From Pseudomonadota bacterium (lineage in GTDB: Bacteria > Pseudomonadota > Alphaproteobacteria > Sphingomonadales > Sphingomonadaceae): a stretch of DNA of 64,000 bases. The notes below the pieces were generated by a model. That model was given only the letters and a program-made list of their open reading frames with translations. It did no database searches and was not told where the DNA came from. Below are positions 1 to 9,033 of this stretch, one piece after another. The position numbers were made by a program, and so were the translations under genes. The stretch lies in the NCBI GenBank assembly GCA_023457895.1, contig JAEXAY010000031.1:62001-126000 (forward strand), written 5' to 3'. Every line of letters begins with the position of its first letter. Position 1 is the first letter of the stretch.

Positions 1-217
1 ACAGCGCGACGCCTTCATCGACGCGCTCACCTTGTTCGGGCTCGGCTACAGCTGGGGTGGCTATGAAAGTGTCGTCGTCCCGAGCGACATCGCCGCGATC
101 CGCACCGCAACCCGGTGGAGCGAACCCGACCCGTTCGTCCGCCTCCACATCGGGCTTGAGGACCCGATGGACCTCATCGCCGATCTGGAAGCGGCGGCCG
201 GCGCGGCAGGGCTGTGA
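1..217 (+). CDS. metC: Cystathionine beta-lyase, C-terminal end (partial)
   Basis: Only the last 71 codons are present; the frame is open from the left edge, with the first full codon at base 2. The tail contains GLGYSWGGYES and VRLHIGLED, which are characteristic of the C-terminal domain of the Cys/Met-metabolism PLP enzymes, and the YSWGGYE version fits cystathionine beta-lyase, which cleaves cystathionine to homocysteine, pyruvate and ammonia in methionine synthesis. The PLP lysine is outside the window, so a related gamma-synthase or gamma-lyase is not strictly excluded. The stop codon overlaps the GTG start of the next gene. Confidence 0.75.
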   Translation, partial: QRDAFIDALTLFGLGYSWGGYESVVVPSDIAAIRTATRWSEPDPFVRLHIGLEDPMDLIADLEAAAGAAGL

Positions 218-1530
218 ACGGCCGGATCGACAGCTTTCTCCTGTCGCTGGGCTTTCCCAGCCTCGCGGAACTCGATCCTGTCCGGCTTGTCATCGCTGGC
301 GCGTTGATCGGCATCGCGGTCGCACTTGGCGCTGCGGTGCGGCACCTCGTCCGCAACCCGATCGACCGGGGCATTCAGCGCGGCCTGATCCCGGTTCCGG
401 CGGAGCGGGCACGAACCTTGGCGCATCTTGCGGGCGTGCTCACTGGCGCCCTGCTGATTGCGCTGATCCGCAACGGTTATCCCTGGCCGCCTTATGCCAA
501 TCTGCTGCTCGGTATCGCGCAGGCGCTGGCGCTGGGCATGAGTATCTACACGGCGCTGCGCGTGCTCCGCGCCGGCTTCTGGTCCGCGCTCGCGGTTGCC
601 ACGATGGGCTTTGTCGCTACCCTGTCGAATGCACTCGGCGGTCTCGGCTGGCTTTCGGCCAATCTTGACGAGATCGGCTTTTCGCTCGGGAAATATCGTT
701 TTTCGCTGCTGACCGCGAGCCAGATCATAGTCGGTGGTATCGTGCTATTCGCGCTGGTGCGACTTGCCAACCGCGTCGTTCGTCACATGGTATCGCGCAA
801 CGACCGGCTGGACAGCACCCAGCAACTGCTGGTGCAGAAGATCGCCGCCATCGTCATCATTATCGTCGCCTTCTTCGTCGGTATCGACATGCTCGGCATC
901 GACATCACGGCGCTCACCGTCTTCTCCGGGGCGCTCGGCCTGGCGGTCGGTTTTGGCCTGCAAAAGACCTTCGGCAATCTCATTGCCGGGATCATCCTCC
1001 TCATCGACCGGTCGGTGAAACCAGGCGACGTGATCGTCATCGGAGACGCGGTCGGCAGGGTCAACAAGATCGGTGTGCGCGCGGTTTCGATCATCACCCG
1101 CGATGGCAAGGAGCATCTGGTTCCCAACGAAAAGCTGATGACCGACGAGGTGGAGAACTGGTCCTATTCAAGCCGAGATGTCCGCATCCGCTCCGCCGTG
1201 CCGGTTTCCTATGAAAGCGACCAGATGCTCGCGCAGCAGCTGATGCTGGAAGCGGTGGCCGATTCGCCGCGCGTACTCGATGAGCCCCGCCCGGTGGTAT
1301 GGATCACCGAATTCGGCGACAATGCGATCAAGCATGAACTGCGCTACTGGATTACCGACCCGGAAAGCGGCCTTGGTAACATCCAGGGCGAGGTGTTCAT
1401 GCGGATTCTTGAAAAGTTCCGGGAAAACGGGGTGAAGCTGCCCTATCCGCAACGCGACATCCATGTGCGCAGCTGGCCGGAAACGGCGCAGGGCGATGGG
1501 ACCCGTCTTTCCTCAAAGCCACGCGCCTAG
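214..1530 (+). CDS. MscS-family mechanosensitive ion channel
   Basis: A 438-residue inner membrane protein. About five hydrophobic segments lie in the first 235 residues. They are followed by the MscS pore helix (around residues 236-262, with the Gly/Ala-rich GALGLAVGFGLQKTFGN stretch) and the cytoplasmic beta domain, which starts at RSVKPGDVIVIG and contains the family hallmark VPNEKLM. Such channels open under membrane tension and release solutes during osmotic downshock. The GTG start overlaps the upstream stop (GTGA), which suggests translational coupling to the metC-like gene. It is longer than E. coli MscS (286 residues) because of extra N-terminal helices. It converges with the oxidoreductase gene, 12 bases away. 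Confidence 0.9.
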   Translation: MNGRIDSFLLSLGFPSLAELDPVRLVIAGALIGIAVALGAAVRHLVRNPIDRGIQRGLIPVPAERARTLAHLAGVLTGALLIALIRNGYPWPPYANLLLGIAQALALGMSIYTALRVLRAGFWSALAVATMGFVATLSNALGGLGWLSANLDEIGFSLGKYRFSLLTASQIIVGGIVLFALVRLANRVVRHMVSRNDRLDSTQQLLVQKIAAIVIIIVAFFVGIDMLGIDITALTVFSGALGLAVGFGLQKTFGNLIAGIILLIDRSVKPGDVIVIGDAVGRVNKIGVRAVSIITRDGKEHLVPNEKLMTDEVENWSYSSRDVRIRSAVPVSYESDQMLAQQLMLEAVADSPRVLDEPRPVVWITEFGDNAIKHELRYWITDPESGLGNIQGEVFMRILEKFRENGVKLPYPQRDIHVRSWPETAQGDGTRLSSKPRA

Positions 1531-1542
1531 GCGGCAACGCCG

Positions 1543-3072
1543 TCACCCATTGAAATGCCGGAGCAGCGACGGCCTGATCGCGGCGGCGGCGAGCATGCCG
1601 CTGATGCTCGACGGTTGCACGCCCGCGCCGGTTACATCCTGCCCTGCGAGCAGCAAGCCGGGGACCGGCGTGTGAACCGACAGCGCTTTGCTTTCGATGC
1701 GTCCGGCGCTCATGTCGAGGCCGTACATCGCCCCGGCGGGCGTGCGCACGAAGCGCTGCTGAGACAGCGGTGTCGAGATTTCGCGGAACCGGACCATCGC
1801 GGCGAGATCCGCGAAATGGCGCGCGAACTGGGCGAGCAGCCGCTCCCCGATTGCGAGCTTGAGTGCCTGATAGGCAGGATCATCATGCCCGTCCGGCCGG
1901 TCGAGCCAGCGGGCGAAGGGCGCGCTGCTGCAAAGCGCCAGCACCTCGGCCGTATGCCCGCCCTTATGTTCGGGGTCCTTCAGCGACGGGAAGGAAATGA
2001 ACAGGCCGGGCGCGTCCTCCTGCGCGGGGTCGTCCCATAACCACTCGATGTCGCCTGGCTGTTCGTAGAGCCAGATATTCGCCGAAGATGCGCCCGCCGC
2101 CGCAATATCGCCGTCGAAACCGAGATAGAGCGCGATATAGGAGGGACCGGGGGCGAGGTCCGCCGCGGCGTCGCGCCACTCCGGGGCGGCATCGGCGGGC
2201 AGCCGTTCCAGCGTATTCAGCACCCCGATGGTCGAGATAATATGCGCGCTTTCCTCGCGCACTTCCTTGCCGCCGCGCACATAACGCACCGCCGACACAT
2301 GCCCATCCGCCAGTTCGATCCCGGTCACGTCCGCACCGAGCACCACCTTGCCGCCCGCCGCCTTGATGATGGGCACGAGCCGGCGCGCGAATTCGCCCGG
2401 GCCTCCGGCCGGATAATAGGCGCCCGTGCCATAGGCAGCCGTGACGAGCGCATGTTCGATGAGCGGCGCGTCGGCGGCGGCAGCGCCATAATCGCCGCCG
2501 CGTGCGCCCAGCACCGCGCGCAGCCGCAGATCGCAGATGTTCGCGAGCGCTTCGGTGACGGTACGATGGGCGTAGGTCGCGATGTCGCTTCGCTTCCACA
2601 ACCGCACCGCCCAGGCGAGCCAGCGCGGCAGACCGCGTTCGAGTAGCAGCGCATTGGCGGCGGCTCCGGCCGCGTCCAGCTGGGAGAACCAATCGTCAAT
2701 CGCTCCGGCTTCTTCGGGAAAGCGCGTGAGCAGGTCGGCGCGAAAGCGTTCGGGCGGATGACAGATGCCAAAGGAAAAGCCGGGTAGGCGGATAATGTCA
2801 TAGGGGTTGGCGAGCGGCACAAAGCGCATCGCGCCACCGCTCAGCCAGTCGAGCATGCGGCGGAACTGGCCTTCGGGACCATCGGTATCCGCAACCCCAC
2901 TCAGATAATGAACCCCCGTGGCGAACTGCCAGTCGCCGCGCCTGAAGGTCTGGGTGAGGCCGCCTGCGAGCCAATGCTGTTCGAGCAGCAATATCTTTTC
3001 GCCCGCGCGCGAAAGAGCCGCCGCTGCGGTGAGGCCGCTGATCCCTGATCCGATCACGATCGCGTCCCACAT
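1543..3072 (-). CDS. FAD-dependent phytoene desaturase/retinol saturase-like oxidoreductase
   Basis: A 509-residue flavoprotein. The N-terminal Rossmann motif GSGISGLTAAAALSRAG begins at residue 8, and the region after it (LEQHWLAGGLTQTF) fits the CrtI/RetSat branch of the NAD(P)/FAD amine-oxidase superfamily. The C-terminal FAD-binding signature is GLLLAGQDVTGAGVQ. The substrate cannot be told from sequence; a carotenoid or other polyprenoid double bond is plausible in a pigmented sphingomonad, but no other crt gene lies here. A GGAAGAG ribosome binding site precedes the ATG. It follows ppa by 26 bases and is the last gene of a four-gene minus-strand run. Confidence 0.8.
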   Translation of the reverse strand: MWDAIVIGSGISGLTAAAALSRAGEKILLLEQHWLAGGLTQTFRRGDWQFATGVHYLSGVADTDGPEGQFRRMLDWLSGGAMRFVPLANPYDIIRLPGFSFGICHPPERFRADLLTRFPEEAGAIDDWFSQLDAAGAAANALLLERGLPRWLAWAVRLWKRSDIATYAHRTVTEALANICDLRLRAVLGARGGDYGAAAADAPLIEHALVTAAYGTGAYYPAGGPGEFARRLVPIIKAAGGKVVLGADVTGIELADGHVSAVRYVRGGKEVREESAHIISTIGVLNTLERLPADAAPEWRDAAADLAPGPSYIALYLGFDGDIAAAGASSANIWLYEQPGDIEWLWDDPAQEDAPGLFISFPSLKDPEHKGGHTAEVLALCSSAPFARWLDRPDGHDDPAYQALKLAIGERLLAQFARHFADLAAMVRFREISTPLSQQRFVRTPAGAMYGLDMSAGRIESKALSVHTPVPGLLLAGQDVTGAGVQPSSISGMLAAAAIRPSLLRHFNG

Positions 3073-3098
3073 GGCGGCTCTTCCTCGAGGCTGTAGGG

Positions 3099-3644
3099 TC
3101 AGGCGGTCGCGGCCTTCGCCTTCTTGCCGTCCTCGATCGCCTGGACCAGCACCTTGCGGGCGTCATCCGGTCCGCCCCAGTGGCCGACGCGGACCCATTT
3201 TTCGGGTTCGAGGTCCTTGTAGTGGGTGAAGAAATGCTCGATCTGCTGCATCACGATTTCAGGCAGGTCGGTGCCGCCCTCGATCTTGCGATAATAGGGG
3301 AAGGTCGCGTCGACCGGCACGCACAGCAATTTCTCATCGCCGCCATGCTCGTCCTCGAGGTGGAGCACCGCGATCGGGCGCGCTCGCACGACGCAGCCCG
3401 GAATGAACGGGGTGCGCGAGATCACCAGCGCGTCGAGCGGATCGCCATCGGGCGAGAGCGTGTGAGGAATGAAGCCGTAATTGGCCGGGTACCGCATCGG
3501 CGTGTGGAGGATGCGGTCGACAAATAGCGCACCCGATTCCTTGTCGAATTCATATTTCACCGGTTCGCCGCCAGCTGGCACTTCGATGATGACATTGATG
3601 CTTTCCGGCGGATTGTCGCCGATTGCAATTTTGCTGATATCCAT
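3099..3644 (-). CDS. ppa: Inorganic pyrophosphatase (family I)
   Basis: A 181-residue cytoplasmic enzyme that hydrolyses pyrophosphate to orthophosphate and so pulls nucleotide, tRNA-charging and lipid reactions forward. The family I signature DGDPLDAL with its metal-binding aspartates is present, as are the conserved N-terminal blocks PVKYEFDKESGALFVDR and RYPANYGFIPHTL. The length matches bacterial hexameric enzymes. It lies 50 bases downstream of the M61 peptidase gene on the same strand and 26 bases upstream of the oxidoreductase, so co-transcription is possible although the functions are unrelated. Confidence 0.96.
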   Translation of the reverse strand: MDISKIAIGDNPPESINVIIEVPAGGEPVKYEFDKESGALFVDRILHTPMRYPANYGFIPHTLSPDGDPLDALVISRTPFIPGCVVRARPIAVLHLEDEHGGDEKLLCVPVDATFPYYRKIEGGTDLPEIVMQQIEHFFTHYKDLEPEKWVRVGHWGGPDDARKVLVQAIEDGKKAKAATA

Positions 3645-3694
3645 GAACTTGCTCTGATCCTTGAAGGTGTCCGCTGCGGCTTCGGCTGAGCCGC

Positions 3695-5620
3695 TTACGG
3701 TGTTTGCGGTGCCAGCAAGCGGTCGAGACCGCTTTCACCCCCTCCTGTCTTTTCGAGCGCCGGATAGCGCAATCCGCCCGCATAGGCGATATCCAATGTG
3801 TCGAAATATTCGCCTTTTTTGACAATCAGGCGAATCGGGTTCCGGCTTCCCTTGGCGGCGGTGATCGCGTCCTTCATTGCGTCCTTCGACCAGGCGCGGC
3901 CGTTCACCGCGAAGATCTGTGTGCCCACGGTGATGCCGTTCTGGAACGCGACGCCGTCCCACATCACGCCGGTTACCCTTGCGTCCTTGTTGACGGTCAT
4001 GCCGAGCGAGTAGCTGAGGTCGAGATTGCTGTCCTCGACCGACTTCAGATAATCGCTCTGCTTGTCGGTGTAGACGAGCCGGTAGCCGTTATTGGTGAGG
4101 CCATTGAGGTTCAGCACCGGCGCGGGCTTGTTGACGCGCGCGTCGAGGAAACCGGCCCAGTCATAGGGCACGGTCTGGTTCAAGGCGGTGACGATATCGC
4201 CGAACACAAACGGCTTGACCTTATAGTCGCCGGGGGTGCCGCCGTAGAAAATCTTGAGGAAGTCGTCGATCGACTTCCTGCCCTTCGACTGGGCGCGGAT
4301 CACGCTGTCGGTTTCCAGCCAGATCATCAGCCCTTCATTGTAATAATCTTCCGAACGCTGCATCGAGACCCAGCCCTTGGGGCGCCGTGCGGAGATGATC
4401 GGATCATGCGTGGTGTCCTCCAGCGCGCGCCAGTCGCGGCCCTTACGCTCGGCGAGGGCGGCCGCAATGCTGGCGAGCGCGTCGAGGGTCTGCTGCTTGG
4501 TGAACAGGCCCGAACGTGCGCCGAGCACATAACCCATGAACTGGTCGATGCCTTCATAGGCCCAGAGCAGGTTGTTCTGCATTGGGGTGCGGAAGTCGGG
4601 CGTCGCGAGGCCCGCCGGGCGGCGATATTTTCCCGCCCAGCTATGCGCATATTCGTGCGGCAGCAGGTTGCGGCGGCCCGGCCCCTTGTCCCATTCGAGG
4701 AAATAGCCGGGATTGACGCCGTTTTCCGAACTGCGGTGATGCTCAAGGCCAATGCTGCTCATTTCATCGGTGAGCGCGGTCAGGAACTCGTAACGGTCGA
4801 AATGCTCCATGCCGAACGCGGCCTTGGCCTCGGCGACCAGCTTGGCGTGCTTGGCGATCTGGTCGGGCTTCGCCGCGAGATCCCTGGCCTCGTCGGCGAA
4901 CCAGTTGGCGGTGACGGTCGGCGACAATTTGTCCTGGCGGTAATATTTGCCCGCGAAGATCGGCGAATCGACCAGCGTGTCATAATCGGTGCGCTCATAG
5001 ACATGGGTATCGCCGCGTTTGGTTGCCCTCAGCGCACCCGCCTGCGTCCATCCAGCAGGATATTTGACCTCCATGTCGACCGGAATACGGCTCACATGAT
5101 AGCCCGCCGGATAGAAGGACATCGAATTGGGCTGGAGGTTCATCATCGCGGGCGTCATCACCACGCGGCCTTGATCGGTCTGGGTTGCCGAGGCGAACTG
5201 GAAGCGCGCGACGATCGTCTTCGCGCCCTGCGGCACATCGATGTGAAACGCATAGACATCAAGGCTGTCGCGCGTCCAGTTGACCGGCTTGCCATCAACG
5301 AAGAATTTGATCCCGACCACCTTCTCGATCTGTCCGCGCGGCGCATGGTTGCCGGGAAGCCAGGCCGGATAGAGCAACACCGTGTCCCCGCTTTTCCAGA
5401 CCGGGATGGTCTGTTCGACCGAGAAAATCTTGCGGTTGAGGTCGGTCGCGTCAATTTTCAGCCGCATCGTGCCGGGGAAGGCGATATCCTGCGGTGCCGG
5501 GATATTGTGCCCGGCTGCCTGCGGATAGACGAAAGCGGCGCTGCTTTGCGCTGCATCCGGCTGCGCGAACGCAGGGGAAGCTACGGACACAAACAGTAAC
5601 GGCAACAGAAATTTACGCAT
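3695..5620 (-). CDS. M61-family metallopeptidase with PDZ domain
   Basis: A 641-residue secreted peptidase of the glycyl-aminopeptidase (M61) family. I place the start at 5620 because a strong AGGAGA ribosome binding site precedes that ATG and a signal peptide follows (LLPLLFVSVASPAFAQ, predicted cleavage after AFA). The zinc site is HEYAH at residues 322-326, with the third ligand probably Glu356 in WAYEG. The last 130 residues look like a PDZ domain, the usual M61 partner. It probably acts in the periplasm. It begins 22 bases after the DUF1345 gene. The natural substrate is unknown. Confidence 0.9.
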   Translation of the reverse strand: MRKFLLPLLFVSVASPAFAQPDAAQSSAAFVYPQAAGHNIPAPQDIAFPGTMRLKIDATDLNRKIFSVEQTIPVWKSGDTVLLYPAWLPGNHAPRGQIEKVVGIKFFVDGKPVNWTRDSLDVYAFHIDVPQGAKTIVARFQFASATQTDQGRVVMTPAMMNLQPNSMSFYPAGYHVSRIPVDMEVKYPAGWTQAGALRATKRGDTHVYERTDYDTLVDSPIFAGKYYRQDKLSPTVTANWFADEARDLAAKPDQIAKHAKLVAEAKAAFGMEHFDRYEFLTALTDEMSSIGLEHHRSSENGVNPGYFLEWDKGPGRRNLLPHEYAHSWAGKYRRPAGLATPDFRTPMQNNLLWAYEGIDQFMGYVLGARSGLFTKQQTLDALASIAAALAERKGRDWRALEDTTHDPIISARRPKGWVSMQRSEDYYNEGLMIWLETDSVIRAQSKGRKSIDDFLKIFYGGTPGDYKVKPFVFGDIVTALNQTVPYDWAGFLDARVNKPAPVLNLNGLTNNGYRLVYTDKQSDYLKSVEDSNLDLSYSLGMTVNKDARVTGVMWDGVAFQNGITVGTQIFAVNGRAWSKDAMKDAITAAKGSRNPIRLIVKKGEYFDTLDIAYAGGLRYPALEKTGGGESGLDRLLAPQTP

Positions 5621-5642
5621 TTTCTCTCCTATTGGTGGCAGT

Positions 5643-6371
5643 CTATTTGCTGCTGCCGAGCACATTGATGGTGAAGGCGATGACGCCGATGTTGAAAATG
5701 AAGGCGACGAGTGACTGCATCGTCACCACCTGCCGCATCTGCGTGTTGGTAACCGCCGTGTCGGACGTCTGGAAGGTCATTCCCAGCGTGAAGCTGAAAT
5801 AGATGAAGTCCCAGTAATTGGGGAAATCGGGGGCGATGCCCTTTTTGTCATCGTCGATATCGCCGTCCTTGTTCAGGTCAGTCGGAAAATCGAGGCCGCG
5901 CCTGTCCCCGCCCGCCTCCTTGCTGTAATAGAGATGCGCATAATGGATCGCATAGACGCTGTTGGAAAACAGCCAGCTCAGCGCCAGCGATACCACGACG
6001 AGCAGGATGGGCCAGTCGAAATGGCTCTTGTCGCCGCTGATCTCGAGATAGACCGCGCTCATCACCACCATCGCGACGATCATGGTGAGGATCAGCACCA
6101 GCACGCGATTGGTGTCGTTGGCGATGGCGTGGGCGCGGATTTCCTCGGCGGTGCTGTCCTTCAGCAGCGGAAGCAGCGAGAGCAGGAACAGCGCGCTGGC
6201 GATATCGAACGCGAGCAGCGCCGATACCGGCCAGCGGATCGGCGTTGCGACATGAAAATAGACGAGAGCCGTGAGCGCGGCGAGTGTGAACAGCACAAAA
6301 CGCGGTGGCGCGATATGCGCTCCGAGCCATGCCCCGGCCCTGCCCGCAAAGGTCGAAGCCTTCCCTGTCAT
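5643..6371 (-). CDS. DUF1345 membrane protein with an EF-hand-like insert
   Basis: A 242-residue membrane protein of the DUF1345 family, recognised by the C-terminal block FIYFSFTLGMTFQTSDTAVT and the terminal FIFNIGVIAFTINVL helix. About five transmembrane helices are visible. Between the third or fourth helix and the DFIYFSFT block there is an acidic stretch, DLNKDGDIDDDKKG, that resembles a calcium-binding EF-hand/dockerin loop (D-x-N-x-D-G-x-I), although its twelfth position is Lys instead of Glu. The biochemical role is unknown; the block resembles the pore region of two-helix ion channels, which is only inference. It is divergent from hisS, with 77 bases between the starts. Confidence 0.85.
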   Translation of the reverse strand: MTGKASTFAGRAGAWLGAHIAPPRFVLFTLAALTALVYFHVATPIRWPVSALLAFDIASALFLLSLLPLLKDSTAEEIRAHAIANDTNRVLVLILTMIVAMVVMSAVYLEISGDKSHFDWPILLVVVSLALSWLFSNSVYAIHYAHLYYSKEAGGDRRGLDFPTDLNKDGDIDDDKKGIAPDFPNYWDFIYFSFTLGMTFQTSDTAVTNTQMRQVVTMQSLVAFIFNIGVIAFTINVLGSSK

Positions 6372-6448
6372 CGCTGCCGACGGAATTCATTCATGCGCAT
6401 GCCGCGACCCTAGCGTTGGCTGCGCAATTACACTAGAGGGCAGCGCCT

Positions 6449-7642
6449 ATGGCGAAGATTCAGACACCCCAGCCGATCCGCGGCACCCAAGATATATTCG
6501 GCGAGGATCAGGAGCGGTTCAGCTACGTTGTTGAAACCTTCAACCGCGTGCGCCGCCTCTATGGTTTCAGGGGCGTCGAAATGCCGGTGATTGAGCCGAC
6601 TGCGGTGTTCGCACGCTCGCTCGGCGAGACGACCGACATTGTTTCCAAGGAAATGTACACGTTCGAGGATCGAGGCGGCGATTCGGTGACGTTGCGTCCG
6701 GAATTCACTGCAGGGCTGTGCCGCGCCTTTATAAGCAATGGCTGGCAGCAATATGCACCGCTGAAGCTTTCGGCCTGGGGGCCGCTGTTCCGCTACGAGC
6801 GCCCGCAAAAGGGGCGCTACCGCCAGTTCCACCAGCTCGACGCCGAAATCATCGGGGCGGCCGAACCGGCGGCGGACGTCGAACTGCTGGTGATGGCCGA
6901 CCAGCTCCTGAAGGAACTCGGCATCGGCCGGCATGTCCGGCTGCTCCTCAACACGCTCGGCGATGCAGCGAGCCGCGAGGCTTGGCGCGCGGGACTGGTC
7001 GCACATTTCGAGGCGCACCGGGGCGAATTGTCGGAGGAAAGCCTCGACCGCCTCGCGCGCAACCCGCTACGCATTCTCGACAGCAAGGACCCGCGCGACA
7101 TTCCGATTGCGAAGGCGGCGCCCGATATCGACGCCTATTTGACGAGCGAGGCGCGTGCCTTCTTCGACAGCGTGACGGCGGGGCTCGACGCAGCGGGGGT
7201 CGCGTGGGAACGCGACGCGCGGCTGGTGCGCGGCATGGACTATTACCGCCACACCGCGTTCGAATTCGTCACCGATCAGCTCGGTGCGCAGGGAACGGTG
7301 CTTGGCGGCGGCCGCTATGACGGGCTGATCGAGGCGCTCGGCGGGCCATCCACCCCGGCGGTCGGCTGGGCAGCGGGGATTGAACGGCTGGCGATGCTGA
7401 TCGAGGCGCCGGAGACGGACGCTTTTGACGTCGTGGTAGTGGTGGAAAATGACGCGGCGTTATCGCAAGGCATCGCCGAAGTGGCTCGCCTGCGCCGCGA
7501 CGGCCAGCGCGCCGAGCTGGTTGCCAGCGGATCGCCCAAGAAGCGCTTCGACAAGGCAGCGAAAATGGGCGCGCCGATGCTGACGATTTTCGACATGCAG
7601 GACGGAGTCGTGGTGTCGCGTCAGCGCGAGGTGAAGCGGTGA
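6449..7642 (+). CDS. hisS: Histidine--tRNA ligase
   Basis: A 397-residue class II synthetase that charges tRNA-His. The N-terminal IRGTQDIFGED, motif 2 (GPLFRYERPQKGRYRQFHQ), the histidine-binding VRGMDYYRHTAFEF and GGGRYDGL, and motif 3 (GWAAGIERLAML) are all present. The anticodon-binding domain after about residue 325 is only around 70 residues, shorter than the 90-100 usual in HisS, and ends soon after the KKRFDKAAKMGAP block. HisZ, the paralogue, normally lacks this set of substrate motifs, so I favour HisS. Downstream lie a palindrome-rich gap and prfA. Confidence 0.93.
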   Translation: MAKIQTPQPIRGTQDIFGEDQERFSYVVETFNRVRRLYGFRGVEMPVIEPTAVFARSLGETTDIVSKEMYTFEDRGGDSVTLRPEFTAGLCRAFISNGWQQYAPLKLSAWGPLFRYERPQKGRYRQFHQLDAEIIGAAEPAADVELLVMADQLLKELGIGRHVRLLLNTLGDAASREAWRAGLVAHFEAHRGELSEESLDRLARNPLRILDSKDPRDIPIAKAAPDIDAYLTSEARAFFDSVTAGLDAAGVAWERDARLVRGMDYYRHTAFEFVTDQLGAQGTVLGGGRYDGLIEALGGPSTPAVGWAAGIERLAMLIEAPETDAFDVVVVVENDAALSQGIAEVARLRRDGQRAELVASGSPKKRFDKAAKMGAPMLTIFDMQDGVVVSRQREVKR

Positions 7643-7656
7643 TGGAGGCTCTCACC

Positions 7657-7900
7657 CGTCATTCCCGCGAAGGCGGGAATCCATCTCGTGAGCCGGCGTT
7701 TGGCGGAACGGTCCGGAGATGGACCCCCGCCTGCGCGGGGGTGACGAGGATGGGGAGTGAGCGCCATGCACCCCCTCCCGCGTGCGGGAGGGGCAATGGC
7801 GCCTTGGGGCGGCAGGTCCCTGGGCGAGTGGGGTGGGCGATTGCGCACACTCCGCTGATGAGACAAACCCACCCCCAACCGCTCCCGCCGGCAGGAGGGG
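7657..7900. repeat. Cluster of interspersed palindromes between hisS and prfA
   Basis: Two oppositely oriented copies of one palindrome family (7657-7686 and 7717-7746) share the ends CGTCA/ATCCATCT and hold CCCGCG..CGCGGG cores; the pair forms a BIME-like unit. A second family follows, with a perfect stem at 7772-7793 (CCCCTCCCGC/GCGGGAGGGG) and a degenerate partner around 7870-7900. The last copy runs into the ribosome binding site of prfA. These fill the 265-base gap; no gene is seen in it. Confidence 0.85.
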
Positions 7901-7907
7901 CGTTGTC

Positions 7908-8975
7908 ATGACCCGCATTTCCGACGACCGCATCGCGCAGATCATCGCGCGTTTCGAGGAGTTGCAGGCGCGCATGGCGTCGGGCGCGCTCGATGGTGAC
8001 GCCTTTGTCCAGGCCTCGCGCGATTATGCCGAGCTTGAGCCGGTGGCCAAGGCGGCCGACGAGGTGCGCACCCTGCGGGCTGAGAGCGGGTCGCTTGCGG
8101 AAATGCTCGCAGACCCGGAAATGAAAGCGATGGCCGAGGAGGAACTGGCCGCGATCGAGGCAAGGCTCCCCGATGCCGAGCGCGACCTTGCCATCGCGCT
8201 GCTCCCCAAGGACGCGGCCGACGAGCGCGCGGCAATGCTCGAAATCCGCGCCGGCACCGGCGGCGATGAGGCCGCGCTGTTCGCCGGCGACCTGTTGCGC
8301 ATGTATGACAAATATGCCGCGACACGCGGCTGGAAGGTCGAGATCATCTCGGCCAACGAGGCCGATGTCGGCGGCTACAAGGAAGTGGTCGCCTCGGTCG
8401 CGGGCGCGGGCGTGTTCGCGCGGCTGAAGTTCGAAAGCGGGGTCCACCGCGTCCAGCGCGTGCCGGTCACCGAAAGCGGCGGCCGCATCCATACCTCTGC
8501 CGCAACCGTAGCGGTCCTGCCCGAGGCCGAAGAGGTCGACGTCCAGATCAACGAAAGCGACCTGCGCGTTGACATCTATCGTTCGTCGGGCGCGGGCGGC
8601 CAGCATGTCAATACCACCGACAGCGCGATCCGCATCACCCATATTCCGACGGGCCTTGTCGTCACCTGCCAGGACGAACGCTCGCAGCACAAGAACCGGG
8701 CCAAGGCGATGAAGGTGCTGGCGACGCGCCTCTATGACATGGAGCGCGAGCGGCTCCACAGCGAACAGGCAGGCGCGCGCAAGTCGATGGTCGGGTCGGG
8801 CGACCGTTCCGAGCGCATCCGCACCTATAATTTCCCGCAAGGCCGCGTCACCGATCACCGCATCAACCTGACGCTGCACAAGCTTCCGGAAATCCTCGAG
8901 GGCGATCTCGACGAACTGGTCGACGCGCTGATCTTCCAGGATCAGGCGGAGCGGCTGGCGGGGCTGGAAGGGTGA
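7908..8975 (+). CDS. prfA: Peptide chain release factor 1
   Basis: A 355-residue class I release factor that terminates translation at UAA and UAG. The GGQ peptidyl-tRNA hydrolysis motif is at residues 230-232 (SSGAGGQHVN). The codon-recognition tripeptide is PVT (186-188) within VPVTESGGRIHTSAA, the RF1 context. I chose the ATG at 7908 because it has a GGAGGGG ribosome binding site and the product then starts in register with the family; an upstream in-frame ATG at 7782 would add 42 residues encoded by repeat DNA. It is followed 58 bases later by prmC, which modifies the GGQ glutamine, a classic pairing. Confidence 0.97.
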   Translation: MTRISDDRIAQIIARFEELQARMASGALDGDAFVQASRDYAELEPVAKAADEVRTLRAESGSLAEMLADPEMKAMAEEELAAIEARLPDAERDLAIALLPKDAADERAAMLEIRAGTGGDEAALFAGDLLRMYDKYAATRGWKVEIISANEADVGGYKEVVASVAGAGVFARLKFESGVHRVQRVPVTESGGRIHTSAATVAVLPEAEEVDVQINESDLRVDIYRSSGAGGQHVNTTDSAIRITHIPTGLVVTCQDERSQHKNRAKAMKVLATRLYDMERERLHSEQAGARKSMVGSGDRSERIRTYNFPQGRVTDHRINLTLHKLPEILEGDLDELVDALIFQDQAERLAGLEG

Positions 8976-9033
8976 CGCAAACGGCAATGGGCGTGCCAGG
9001 ACAAGCGCAACCAGCGCCAGTGCGGAGGCGCGC

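Noticed and set aside
3704..5599. A 631-codon open frame antisense to the M61 peptidase gene
   Set aside because: It mirrors codon bias of the real gene, has no ribosome binding site or recognisable domain, and the opposite strand has a full signal peptide and zinc site.
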